From the NCBI GenBank assembly GCA_050084985.1, contig JBITNC010000001.1, forward strand, positions 59,768,001 through 59,832,000: a stretch of 64,000 nt of DNA. Direction: 5' to 3'. The position numbers were made by a program, and so were the translations under genes. Under the pieces are notes generated by a model. It was not told the origin of the DNA, did not search any database, and saw only the letters and a program-made list of their open reading frames with translations. This stretch comes from Nageia nagi (lineage: Eukaryota > Pinophyta). Positions 44,293 through 55,828 of this stretch are shown piece by piece. Positions within the stretch are counted from its first letter, which is position 1, and every line of letters starts with the position of its first letter.

Positions 44293-47200
44293 ATAGGAGA
44301 CTCCTTACCCAAACACATTCTCAATGGCTTCAACTTTAGGATTTGGAAACTTCGAATGAGAGCTGAATTATAGGTAAAGAAGCTTTGGCAAATAGTGAAT
44401 GAGAACCTTGTACCTTCTATAGATGAGAAGGCACTAAAGGCTTACAACACAAAGAATGAGTTGGCAACCTCTATGATTTATCGTACATTTCATATGATGT
44501 GCTCTTGATGATTTGCTCTTCAACCTTAGAAAAGGAAGCTTGGGATAAGCTTAAGCAAATCTACCTTGGTTTAAAATTTTCAAGAAGGTTTACCATTCTC
44601 TAAAAGTTGCTTCAATCTTATCAAGGGGAAGATTAAAATGTTACCATATACTTGAACAAAATCATTGACCTAAAGATCCAACTTGTTGCTTGTGAGTGCA
44701 ATTAGATTAATGATGAGTTCATGATCTTCATCATTCTTCAAAACCTTTTTTCAAAATTTGAAAACTTTGTAACAGTTATGAAAATAAGGTTTGATAATGA
44801 AGAAGAAGTCTTCTCCCTTGAGAACCTTTCTAGGCACCTTTTGAAGCATGAGAAAACCCTTAACAATAAGGTGTTGATTTCTTCTTTTAAGGATAATAAC
44901 GTTGCTCTTGGACCAACCAAAAATCCTTTCGAGAAGAAGTTCAACCATTAAAAGAAATTTTATTCTTCTTCTTCTAAAAGGTTTGAGAAAAGAGGTGATC
45001 ACAACAATAAGAACAATGGCAACAATGATAACAACAAGAACAATAATAATAGTAGGAACAATAGTAACAACAACCATTTCGAGTAAAGAGATGAAAAAGG
45101 TAAAGCAAATAATCTGTATCATAAGGAAAATTTTGATGATAATTGTAGCTATTTTGGCATCTAAGATCATAAAGAAGTTAATTGATACAAAAAGAAAAGA
45201 AAAGAAAATAATAATGGTAATAAAAATATAAAGAATTACAAAAAAAAATGAATATTCATGTTGATTTTGCTACGGTGCTCTACTCTATGTCTTGCTTTTT
45301 TTTATCTGATTGGATTGTTGACTTTGGTTACAATAATCACCTATGCTTTGAAAAGAAAAAATTTAAGAATTTTCACAAGTATAGAAAAGATATGATTATG
45401 ATAGGTGATAACTCTACTCTTAAAGTCCAAGGAATTAGAAGTGTATTAATTTATGAAAAAAATTCTTAACAATGTGCTCTATGTTCTTAAGCTTAGAATG
45501 AACCTTCTCTCTGTGATCTAAGTTGTTAGAAAAGGGTACTTTTTTGAGTTCGACTCTCAATTCTAATGCATTAAGAAAGGACTTGCCACTTTGGTTAAAG
45601 GATCTATAAAAGATAACCTCTACATTATGGATCAAGTTCCATGAAAGATGTATCTTGTTTCTAGTGTGTGTTCTAGAGGTAATCTTTAGCACCATCATTT
45701 AGATCATTTTAACCATAAGAGTATTTAAGTCATGACAGACTTAGAATTTATGAAAGGTTTGCTTTCAATTTCTCCTTCAGTTGGTCTATGCTAGAAGTGC
45801 ATTCTTGGTAAGATGCATAGATAAAATTTTGAAAAAGATAAAGTAATAAAAGCATTTCAACCTTTTCAATTTATGCATTCAAATTTGATGGATTTATTTT
45901 ACACTAAGTCACTTGGAGGAGCATCTTATGTCTTAACCTTCATTGATGACTTTAGTAGGATGACCTTTGGAAATCTACTTGAGCAAAAGGATCAAATCTT
46001 TGAGAGTTTTAAAAATTTTGAGGCCTTTGTTGAGAGTAAAACTAACCTTAAAATCAAGATGTTGAGATTAGATAATAGGAGAGAATATAATAATAATAAG
46101 TTTAATGACCATTATGCTAAGTATAGAATCAAGAGGTAGTTTATGATTCCTTACACTCTTCAATAGAATAGTGTTATTGAAAAGAAAAATAGAATAATTA
46201 TGGAGATGGCTAGATGCATGTTGGATAATCTTCCTAGTTTTTTATAGGGTGAAGCTGTGAGCACTACTATTTACACTTTGAATAGATATCCCATAAAAAC
46301 CATTCAAGGTAAAACTCCTTTTAAGGCATGGTTAAAAAGAAAACCTAACATTTCTCACGTTAAAGTGTTTGGTTATGAAGCATTCTTCTACATTATTTCT
46401 AAGAAAAAGAAAAAGTTGGATAAAAGAACTAAAAAATACATTTTTGTAGGTTATGATAGTTAGCATAGAGGCTATAGGCTCTACTCTCCATCCTATAAAC
46501 TCATGTTTATTTCAAGGGATGTAAAGTTTAATGAACTTTCTAAAGAATCTGCATCTAATGAAGATGATGATGAACCAAAGGACTTTTTAGTTGCACCTGG
46601 CTGGTTAGATATTGATGTACACAAGTCACCTCATAAACAAAATTCTCTAACATAAAGGGTAATAAGGAGCATGACCTTGAACAAATCTTTATTTGCCAAT
46701 ATTAACAACAAATAGGAGCCCTCATCCTTCAAAAAAAATTTAAAGCACGAGTGTTGGATGGAATCCATGAAAGTGGAGTATGAGGTACTTATGAAAAATA
46801 AAACTTGAGATTTGGTTCCTTATCCTAATGAGAAGAATGTGATTAGCAATAAGTGGATCTACAAGGTCAAGTTCAATTCAGTTGGATATTTTGAGAAATA
46901 TAAAGTTTATAGCTAAAGGTTTTGCTTAAAAATAAAATATAAATTATGAGAAAACCATTGCTCTCGTGGTAAATATGCCTACTATTAGGATTATCTTTAC
47001 TCTTTCTGTAGCTTAAGGATGAAAAGTTTTTCAACTTAATGTCAAAAGTGCATTTTTCAATGGTGATTTAGATATGGAAATCTTCATGAATGAACTAAAA
47101 GAGTTCATTATGGAAGGTAAAGAGTCCTTTTTATGCAAGTTAAAGAAGTCATTGTATGAACTTAAGCAAGCACCTTGAGCCTAGTATAGAAAGATTTTAG

Positions 47201-48253
47201 GTATTTTGCAAACATTGGTTTCTCCAAGTGCTTTTTAGACTCTAATCTATATGTGCTCAATTAGAGAAAAGATGTTGTCTTGATTCTCCTTTATGTGGAT
47301 GATTTTTTGGTAACTAGGAATAATGATGAAATCATTCAAGAGTGCATATCCAAATGTAAAGCAACATTTGAAATGATTGATCTTAGTCTCTTACACTACT
47401 ATCTTGGAATACAAGTGTATCAATACAAAGATTGTACTTATCTTAGTCAATCTAAGTATATATTAGACATCTTACATAAGTTTAGAATGGAGTGTAGATA
47501 TATTACAATCCTAGTCTCTTCTAGAATCACTATTTTTCTGAGCTTTAACTCTTAGTTAGCTAATACTACAACTTATAGGTAATTAATTGGTAATATTTTA
47601 TATTTGACTATATCCAAGTCAGATGTTAACTTTGCAATGAATCTGATGGCACGATTCATGCAAAAACCTTATGTTGAGCATTTCAATGTTGTTAAGCAAA
47701 TTTTGAGGTATGTTGCAGGGACTAAAGATCTTGCTCTCAAGTATTCTAAGTTACCCTCATTTGTTCTCTCTGGATTCTCATATTCTAACTATGGGAGAGA
47801 TAGAGATAATAGAAAATCAACCTCTACATATGTGTTTAGCATCAATTCAAGTGTTATCTCTTGGGCTTTCAAGAAGCAACCTACTATTTCTCTTTCCACC
47901 ATAGAAGCTGAATACCATGCCATGTTTGTTGCAACCAAGAAGCCATTTGGCTAAGACATCATTTGAAAGAAATTTGGGTATAAGCATGGTGGCTCATCTT
48001 TGATTTCTTCAGATAATTAGTTATCTATTTCTTTAGCTAAGAATCTTATGTTCCATTAGAGAACAAAATATATGGAATCCATGCCCATTTTATTAGAGAA
48101 AAGATTCTTAATGGCATCATACACCTGGAGTATTGTCCATCCAACTTAAACTCTGTTGATTTGTTCACTAAGCCCCTCCTAGAAGCTTAGTTCTATAAGT
48201 TTAAGGATGCTATCATGTTGGTGAAGTTGCCCTTAAGGGGGAGTAAAATTTGA
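44293..48253 (+). pseudogene. N4 gag-pol remnant (decayed)
   Basis: Collinear with the N5 polyprotein but on the plus strand. The start codon has become ATA (44293-44295). Recognisable parts: gag (44721-44951), Asn-rich linker (45000-45240), protease with SDWIVDFGYNNHLCF, where the catalytic DTG has become DFG (45300-45345), integrase core (45873-46139, DDFSRMTFG), RT with LLYVDDFLVT (47282-47312), RNase H (47604-47954), end at TGA 48251-48253. Many stops and frame changes. Confidence 0.88.
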
Positions 48254-48966
48254 ATTCTTATGTTGAATTTATGTTTGTGATGATGACTTCACCCTTAAGA
48301 GGATTTTATGCTATATAGTGTTGATTTTGTTGTATACTTTCATGGTAAGTTCGTTCTGCATGAGGAACTTATTGTACAAAATTTTAAAAGTAAAATATTA
48401 GCCAATCTAGCACTATTTAGTTATCCATGTGTGAGGAACTCTTATGTATCTTTTGGTACTATTTAGTTATCCACATGTGAGGAGCTTGTATGTGCATGCT
48501 CTATTTTGTAATGATAATCAACATATGTTTTATATACAACAAATGACTATGAGTTTTGGTATGGCATCTTCGTGATGACTTATAGTCCACCATTAATCAG
48601 TTTATGATGGCATTTATGTGATTCATATATCCTTGTTGAGATGAATATGTTGCATCTAACTGATCTTGTTATTTGAGCTGCTTATCACTTGCAGGTTCCT
48701 TTGAGATTGCATCTTACTTACCTCAAGTATGCAGGCTCTTGAAGACTTTTCATAACTTTCAGTTGGATGACTACTTCATGTACATTAAAACTAGATATGG
48801 TTAATGATTGTATTTGGCAAAGTAGTGAGTCTCGAATTAGATCTTTCTTACTTCATAAATATGTAAAAAGTTCTCATCTCCATTGTATTTGTTTGAAGGA
48901 GAACTCTCTTACTTTCTCTCTTTCTTCTCTCTTATTTGCTCTATCTCAATATTGCATTAAGGGGAG
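48254..48966 (+). other. N4 3' untranslated region and polypurine tract
   Basis: Non-coding, with one or two copies of the family 3' repeat (GTAAGTTCGTTCTGCATGAG at 48347). It ends in TTAAGGGGAG (48957-48966), the polypurine tract, directly before the 3' LTR. Confidence 0.75.
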
Positions 48967-49465
48967 TGTTGGAATGTATAATGCATTATTGTAAAAGTTT
49001 ATATTAATCCTCTTTGTAAATTCATTAATACATAAGGGTATCATTTGATACCTTAAGTATTTAAGTGAATACGATAATATAACTTGTCCTAAACTCCATG
49101 TCATGAGCATGCCTCTTGGGTAAAAGAATGTGTATGTCATGCTTTTGTACATTAGATAAAAAGGTGATCCAAAGAAAGATTTTGGCCTATAAATAGAAGG
49201 TTCCTTCTTTATGATCATACACCAATTATGGAGTAAAGTTATGCTATAGGATAGAACATAAGAGATGAGATTAGGTTGATTGTAAGAGAGTTGTATTTGT
49301 GGTTGAAGTAAAGATCTAGTTAGTGGATGTACTCCTAGTTGGAGGAACCACTTACATCTTATGTTGTGTTGTGAGATTGCTTTGTGAATTTATTAGATGT
49401 GAATTGTGAGCTTTCATGTGATCTTGAGAGTTTAGAGTTATTTAGTTTATAGTTCAATTCTCTCA
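48967..49465 (+). repeat. N4 3' LTR
   Basis: 499 bp, TGTTGGAATG...TCTCTCA, with TATAAATA at 49188-49195 and the family hairpin at about 49027-49062. Same length as the solo LTR 19137-19635. Confidence 0.92.
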
Positions 49466-49470
49466 AAAGT

Positions 49471-50456
49471 TGCCCATGAAAAATTAGCCTAAACTTAAAA
49501 TAGAAACTTTACACCTTCCTAAAAAGAAACTAAAAAATCCCCCCTCTTTTTAAACAAAAAGGATAACTTCAAAAAAAGAAATCCTCTTCCTTTTTTTCTT
49601 AAAAAAAGAAACTATTTTTTTTTAAACTTGACTTTTTTTATAAAAAAATAGTTCACCTTAAAAAATCCAAAAAAAAACTTGATATTTTTTATTTAAAAAA
49701 AAAATTAAAAAGGCAAGCGACCCCCTCGGGTTGCACGCACCCCCTTAGGGATTGCATGCCCCTTAGGGATCACGCATCCCCTTGGGAGTTGCACGCCCCT
49801 TGGGGACCATGCAACCCCTTGGGTGGTTGTGCACCCCTACGATTTAAAAAAAAAAAGATTAAAAATAAAAAATAAATAAAAACTATTTTTTTTAAATTAT
49901 ATAAAACATACAGTTTTATATAATAAAAAATACAATTTTATAAAATTGTAAAAAAATATAGTTTTATAAAAATTACAAATTTTTACAAGCATACTAGCAT
50001 AGTAAAATTTTTACAATAATAACAATATAGTAAAAATAATTTCCAAAATTTTTCCCAATTCTACATTAAGTAGAAATTTACAATTTTAAGCTATAATAAT
50101 TTATTATTGCTAAATTTAAGCAAATTTACTCAAAACTTGCATATAATTGATACACATTACGCAATTTTACTTAAAAAATTAAAAAAACTAAAATAATATG
50201 TAGCAATAACATTAGATTAAACTAACATGTTAGTATAACAATCATGTATTATCTACTTTAATCAAACTTTTCTAAACTTAAACTTGATAATCAAAGAACC
50301 AAGATCGTTAGTAGTAAAGCAAAATTTGACAATAAACAAAGTAGGAGGGAAATTATACCTTTAAGCCCTTTTTACCTCAATAAAGTAGATGGAGAAGAAA
50401 AGGAATGACCTTCAAAGATGTTGAAGAGGAGCCTCCAACTGAGCTTTGATACCACT
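49471..50456 (-). other. N2 5' leader, LTR-proximal part
   Basis: Continues the N2 leader after N4. 49715-49845 is a GC-richer array of about eight short units built on GCACGCCCCTTGGGG-like words. The rest is A-rich and ends at the primer site. Confidence 0.7.
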
Positions 50457-50870
50457 TGAAAAAATTAACCCTTTCTAAGTTAACTTCTAATCTACTAAGA
50501 TGTCAAGAAGGTACTTTCAACATCAATACAATAGCATAATAACTCAAGCCAATCTCATAAATAACACAAGATATAAAGTGATTCCTCCCTCCGTAGGAGT
50601 ACACCCACTAACTAAGATCTTCTTATTCTCAATTACCTCTCTTACAAAATCTCTCATCTCTCTCCAACTCTAAACCTATAGCAAAACTTGCATTACAATT
50701 GTGTAAACTGAGAGGAGAGGGTTCTTCTCTCTTTATAAAAAAAATCCATTCTAAATTTAATCCCTTTCCTAGTTTTAATCTCATACCTATTTTTAATCCT
50801 AAACTTTAAGTATTAAGTGAATTTATATTAAGGAGAAATATTACACAATATTACATTACAAATTATAATA
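50457..50870 (-). repeat. N2 5' LTR
   Basis: 414 bp, starting TGAAAAAATTAACCC on the plus strand; its outer end has decayed to TA. The primer site at 50443-50454 (plus GCTTTGATACCA) matches initiator-Met tRNA with one mismatch. Confidence 0.86.
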
Positions 50871-52734
50871 AGAAAATCTTCCAACATACATCTTACCATT
50901 TCTTGAATGGTTCTATTTTTTCTTTTAGTTACACCATTCTGCTAAGAAGTATAAGGGATAGTAAACTGCCTCTTGATTCCATACTTGGTACAAAAATCAT
51001 TGAATTTATTACTATTATACTCACCTCTATTATCATATCTCAACATCTTGATTTTGAATTCAGAGTGATTTTCTACCAAGGCTTTGAAATTTTTAAACCT
51101 ATCAAAGATTTGATCCTTGTATTCTATAAAATAACCAAACATCATTCAATTAAAGTCATCAATAAAGATCAAGACATAAGATGCTCTCCCTAGTGACTTA
51201 GTTAGAAATATACCCATCAAATCTGTATGCACAAGTTGAAGAGGTTGAGTTGCTCTAATTAACTTATCTTTTGGAAACTTTTACCTATTCATTTTACCTA
51301 GAATGCACTTCTCACAAAGACTAATTGTAGGTGATATTATAGGCAAACCTTCCACAAGTTTATGATCTTTCATGACTTGAATGGTCCTATGGTTTAGATG
51401 GCCTAATTGATGGTGCCAAAGATTACCTCTAGAACAAACATTAGTTGTAAGGTACATCTTTGTTAGATATTAATCCATAATGTAAAGGTCATCTTTAACT
51501 AAACCCTTCATTGAAGTGCTAAGACCCCTTTTCATGCACCAAAAGTGTGAGTTAAATTTAAAGGAGTAACCCTTCCTTTCAACTTGAATTACGAAAAGAA
51601 GATTCATAGTGAGTTTAGGCACATAAAGCACATTATCAAGAATCTTTCCTTGTATCAACACACTCCCAATACCTTGAATATCAAGAATTGAATTATCACC
51701 TATCATAACTACATCATTTCCATACTTATGAAAGTTTTCAAACTTATCATTTTCAAAATACATGTGATTAGTGCATTCAAAATCAATAATCCAATTATTT
51801 GAAAAAGTACGAGACTTGAAGTAAAAGGTAGCAACATAAGAAAAATTCTTCTTCTTCTTCTTCTTCTTATTAGATTTGTTTAGTTTTTTATATCATTTTT
51901 CACCTTGATCTTTCTTTTTCCTGAAGTAATCAAATTCCTTATGACCATAGATGTCACAAAAATTATAATTTCCATCAAATTTGATTTTAGTTTTCTTTAA
52001 CTTATCATGATCATAATTCTTCTTGTTCCCACCTTTCTTAAAGTTATTCTTAGGAGTATTAGAACCCTTCTTTTGGTTATGGCTCTTCTTTTTGAAGTAA
52101 GGCTTCATTAGATTAAGTGCCATAGATGGGTCCTTAGGAGTGGTGATCAACACTTAATTGTAAAATATTTTATCATGCTTTAAGAGAAGCTTTGATAGAT
52201 TTTTTAAGGTGAATACTTATTTTTTATCATCAAGTCTAGTTTCAATAATGGTCATAAACTGACTAAATTTAGCTGAGAGGCTTTGAAAGATGATGAAAGT
52301 TAAAAACTCATCATTGATCCAATTGCAACTACACCCCACAAGCTGGGTTCTAAGGTCAACAACCTTATTCAGATATATAGCCACACTTTTAGTTTTCTCT
52401 TGACGTGATTGAAGTAACTTATGAAGAATGGTGAACCTCCTAGAAAATTTAGTGCCAAAGTAAATTTTCTTTAGTTTATCCCAAGCTTCCTTTGAAGTGT
52501 TTGAAGAAGATATCATGAGGAGGATCTCATATGAAACTGCATGAAAGATCATAGAAGTTGCCAAATCATTCTTATTATTATAAGCTTCAAGTTCCTTCTC
52601 TTTAATGGAGCAACTTCATTTTCATTGATAATCATCAAAAGTTTTCATGTTTGAAGTTTTACTTTCATCCTAGGTTCCCAAATACTATAGTTGGAACCAT
52701 CTAAGATATGCTTCGATGCAAAAGAGTCTCCTAT
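50871..52734 (-). pseudogene. N1 gag, protease and integrase N-terminal/core part (decayed)
   Basis: From the former gag start (52734-52732, now ATA) leftward: gag (52564-52217; RRFTILHKLLQSRQEKT), knuckle (NYNFCDIYGHKEFDYF, second and last Cys changed), protease region, the 51763-51470 stretch (YVPKLTMNLLFVIQVERKG), integrase zinc domain (about 51440-51290) and core (51145-50942; YDNRGEYNSNKF). It ends at the N2 insertion; the gene resumes at 20591. Confidence 0.86.
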
Positions 52735-55392
52735 TGCTACAAAATAATATGAAAGACATAAATAAAGTAAGCATACATGTTGAATTTAAAGCAAAAAATA
52801 TACAAGTACATGTTTAAACTAAATAACAAATCAAATGCTTAAATTGTTAACAAGAATTATAATCATACATCCAACATCTTTGTCACCACATATAATTGAA
52901 GAGAGGGAAAAGTTGAGGCTTATTTTCTTATCTAAAATTAGGCCTTCACCTGGATGCCTGTAAGGAGCCCATATCTTACCAATCCTCAACCAATTCTTCT
53001 TGGGCAATGATATACTCTCACAAGGAGAAGTACTAGCTATTTTTCAAGGTTGTGACGTATGCTGGATCAACCAAATTAATTATCTTGATGAAGTTTTTAG
53101 TTTTCCTCTTAGGTTATGAGGATAATCTCTAAATGGACGAGCAGATATGTGGTACCACTACACACATACTTGTCCACCTATGTGGAGTCAAATCCAGACC
53201 AACAAAGGACTTAAGGGTAATTAAGAAGTATAGACTTTTCACCACTTGGATCATTAGATTAAAAGGCTCTAATCCACCTTATCCTCACCTCATTGATTCC
53301 CAAACAAGTCATGTTGCAAAAAAATTATACGAATGTGTTCATTTTAGGGGAAGCAATTTTCAATGTTTGTGTACTTTGCATATAAAGTAAAAATGCAAAA
53401 TACATAAAGTGCTTTGAAAATGAAACTACATCCCACATCATCCATAAGTACGAACCAAAGAGTCCAATGGATTTTATCACAACCCCTAATAAATCTTTTT
53501 ACAAAGGTTCATTAATTATAAGTAACAATAAATGAGCTTAAGAGTCCAATGGGTTTTGTTACAACCCCTAATGGATCTCTATACAAAGGTTTATTATCCA
53601 AATTGAAGAATTCTCCCCATTGTTACTTAAAAAAATGGACTTAAAAAAATAATTCTTTATTTGTAATTCATCATAAAAAATCCATAGAAAAAAAAATTTA
53701 AGGGAACTTCATTCAATCACATGTATAAAATCAAAATAATAAACCATGCAAATTTTTTTATCCATTTAGCAATATGCATTAGGACAAAAATAATGCAAGA
53801 AAAAATTATCTAACCACATGTGTGCATAGCAATAAATATGCATTAAGATAAAATAACATTAATCCATGTAATTAACATTAATCCATCAACGCATAATGAA
53901 CATTAATCTATGCAATTAACATTAATCCATCCATACATAATTAATATCCCACTTTTTATTTTAAAGACATGTTATGTGCAAAATTCCTTAAAAATAACTT
54001 ACACTTAAGATAAATTTAGCAAATAAAAAAATATTAAGCTTAAAAAAAACTTATAATTAGCCTGAAAATATTCCCTCTTTTTTTTAAAAGGCTCCCCCTT
54101 GTTTTTTAAAAAATAACTTAAAAAAAAAAACTCTCTTCTTTTTAAAAAAGAAACTATTTTAAATATAATATATATATATATATATACTTTTAATTAAAAA
54201 ACTTTTCTTAACATCCACAGGGGGGCTTGACCCCACATGCATTGCCTAAAGGTAGGCTACGCGCCCCTAAGGATGTGTACAGGAGAGGGTGAACATGCAC
54301 TACCCTATGGTTAGTTGCACACCCCTAAGGTTGCAGCCCTTAGATGGCCATGCTAGTTAGGGTTTAGCTCTACAAGAAATAATAAAAAAGGGTAAGGGGT
54401 CCTCATGTTGCCAAATGGTAAGGTACGCACCCCCCCATGGTTGTGACCCTTGGTTGGTCGCACTAGCTAAGGCTTAGCCTTGCTAAAAAAATAAAATGGT
54501 GTGAGGGGGGATCAACAAACTACCAAATGGTAAGTTGCATGCCCCCAGGGCTACAGCCCTTGCAAAAAAAAGGAAAGGGGGTCTGTGCATTGCCCAATGG
54601 CAAGCGTGCATCCCCTAGGGCTACGACCCTTAGCTGGCCATGCAGACTAGGAATGCGACCCTACAATTTTTTTTTATTTTTAAATAAAAAAACTTTTTTT
54701 AAATAGAAAAACTATTTTTTTCAAGTAACAGATAAAAAAATAAAAAAAATATTATATATATATATTTAAAAAATGAGTATATATATATAATGTTTTTTTT
54801 ATATATCAAATAATAGACTATATATATATAACCCTTCTTTTGTTAAAAAAAATATCACATATTTTTCTTAAACATAGCAAACTTTTTCATGCATGCAAAG
54901 CATGCACTTTAATTTTTACAAACATACTAGCTTGTAAAATTTATTTCACAATACTAATAATATAGTAAAAAAATTGCAAAACTTTTACCCAATTCTAAGT
55001 AGAAATTTGCAATTTTAAGCTATAATAACTTATTATTGCTAAATTTAAGCAAAATTACTCAAAACTTGCATATTATCATGACACATTCGATAATTTTACT
55101 TAAAAAAATTGCAACTTAACAAAATAAAAATAAAGCACAACAATAACATTAGATTAAACTAACATGTTAGTATAACAACAATGCATTATCTACTTTAATC
55201 AAACTTTGCTAAATTTGAACTTGATAATCAAGGAACCAAAATGGTTAGTTAATAAAGCAAAATCTGATAATAAACAAGGTAGGAGGGAGATTATACCTTC
55301 AATCCCTTTACCTAATAAAGTAGATGTAGAAAGAAGATGAAGGACCTTAAATGATGTTGAAGAGGAGCCTTCAACTGTGCTCTGATATTACT
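52735..55392 (-). other. N1 5' leader
   Basis: Non-coding. 52921-53600 is the shared leader module with the duplicated AGTCCAATGG motif (53459, 53540). 54210-54665 is a GC-richer block with repeated TTGC(A/C)(C/T)GCCCCCTAGGG-like words, flanked by poly-A/T and TA runs. It ends at the decayed primer site. Confidence 0.7.
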
Positions 55393-55828
55393 TGAACAAA
55401 CTAACCCTTTTTGAATTAACTTCTAATCTACCAAGATCTTAAGAAGGCACTTTCAACATAACACTATAGCACAATAACTCAAGCCAATCTCACAAATAAC
55501 ATAAGATATAAAATGGTTCCTCTCTCCTTGGGAGTACATCCACTAACTAAGATCTTCTTATTCTCAAGGACCTCTCTTAGATCTCTCTCTCAAACTCTAA
55601 ACCTATAGCAAAGCTTGCATTACAATTATGTAAACTGAGAGGGAAGGGTTCTTCTCTTTTTATAAGAAGAAACCCACTTTATATTTAATCTCTTTCCTAT
55701 TTTTAATCTCATACCTATTTTTAATTCTTCTCTTTTTTTTATTCCCTTAATACTTTAAGGTATCTAAAGACACTTTAAGTATTAAGTGAATTTATATTAA
55801 AGAGAAATATTACACTACAATTTTGACA
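55393..55828 (-). repeat. N1 5' LTR
   Basis: 436 bp, diverged from 16594-17055, with a short deletion near its right end (ATTACACTACAATTTTGACA). The adjacent primer site at 55379-55390 reads GCTCTGATATTA on the plus strand, a two-transition decay of the initiator-Met site. Confidence 0.85.

Larger units (their letters stand above)
32107..49465 (+). mobile_element. N4: Ty1/copia element in N2 leader, hosting N5
   Basis: The only plus-strand copia body. 5' LTR 32107-32572, 3' LTR 48967-49465; perfect duplication AAAGT (32102-32106, 49466-49470). Removing N5 and its 5-bp duplication leaves about 8.5 kb. The gag-pol at 44293-48253 is badly decayed. The 5' LTR lacks about 35 bp present in the 3' LTR. 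Confidence 0.9.
20592..50870 (-). mobile_element. N2: Ty1/copia element inserted in N1 integrase, hosting N3 and N4
   Basis: LTRs at 20592-21027 and 50457-50870; flanks GGAAG (20587-20591) and AGAAA (50871-50875), two G-to-A transitions apart. Removing N3, N4 and a 541-bp tandem duplication leaves about 8.1 kb. The N1 integrase sequence ends at CTAGGAAG on the left and continues at ATCTTCCAACATAC on the right, independent evidence of the insertion. Gag-pol is minus-strand and heavily mutated. Confidence 0.87.
16594..55828 (-). mobile_element. N1: outermost Ty1/copia element of the nest
   Basis: LTRs at 16594-17055 and 55393-55828; flanking 5-bp duplication TGGTT (16589-16593) and TAGTT (55829-55833), one transition apart. 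Own sequence is about 8.4 kb after subtracting N2 and the solo LTR. Gag-pol on the minus strand is split by N2 inside integrase: the part downstream of the break is at 18091-20591, and the upstream part resumes at 50871. Many stops and indels show it is the oldest visible copy. Confidence 0.88.

Noticed and set aside
50457-55828. 50457-55828 as a separate element between two LTRs
   Set aside because: It lacks RT and RNase H, and has no polypurine tract right of 50870; it is the gag side of N1.
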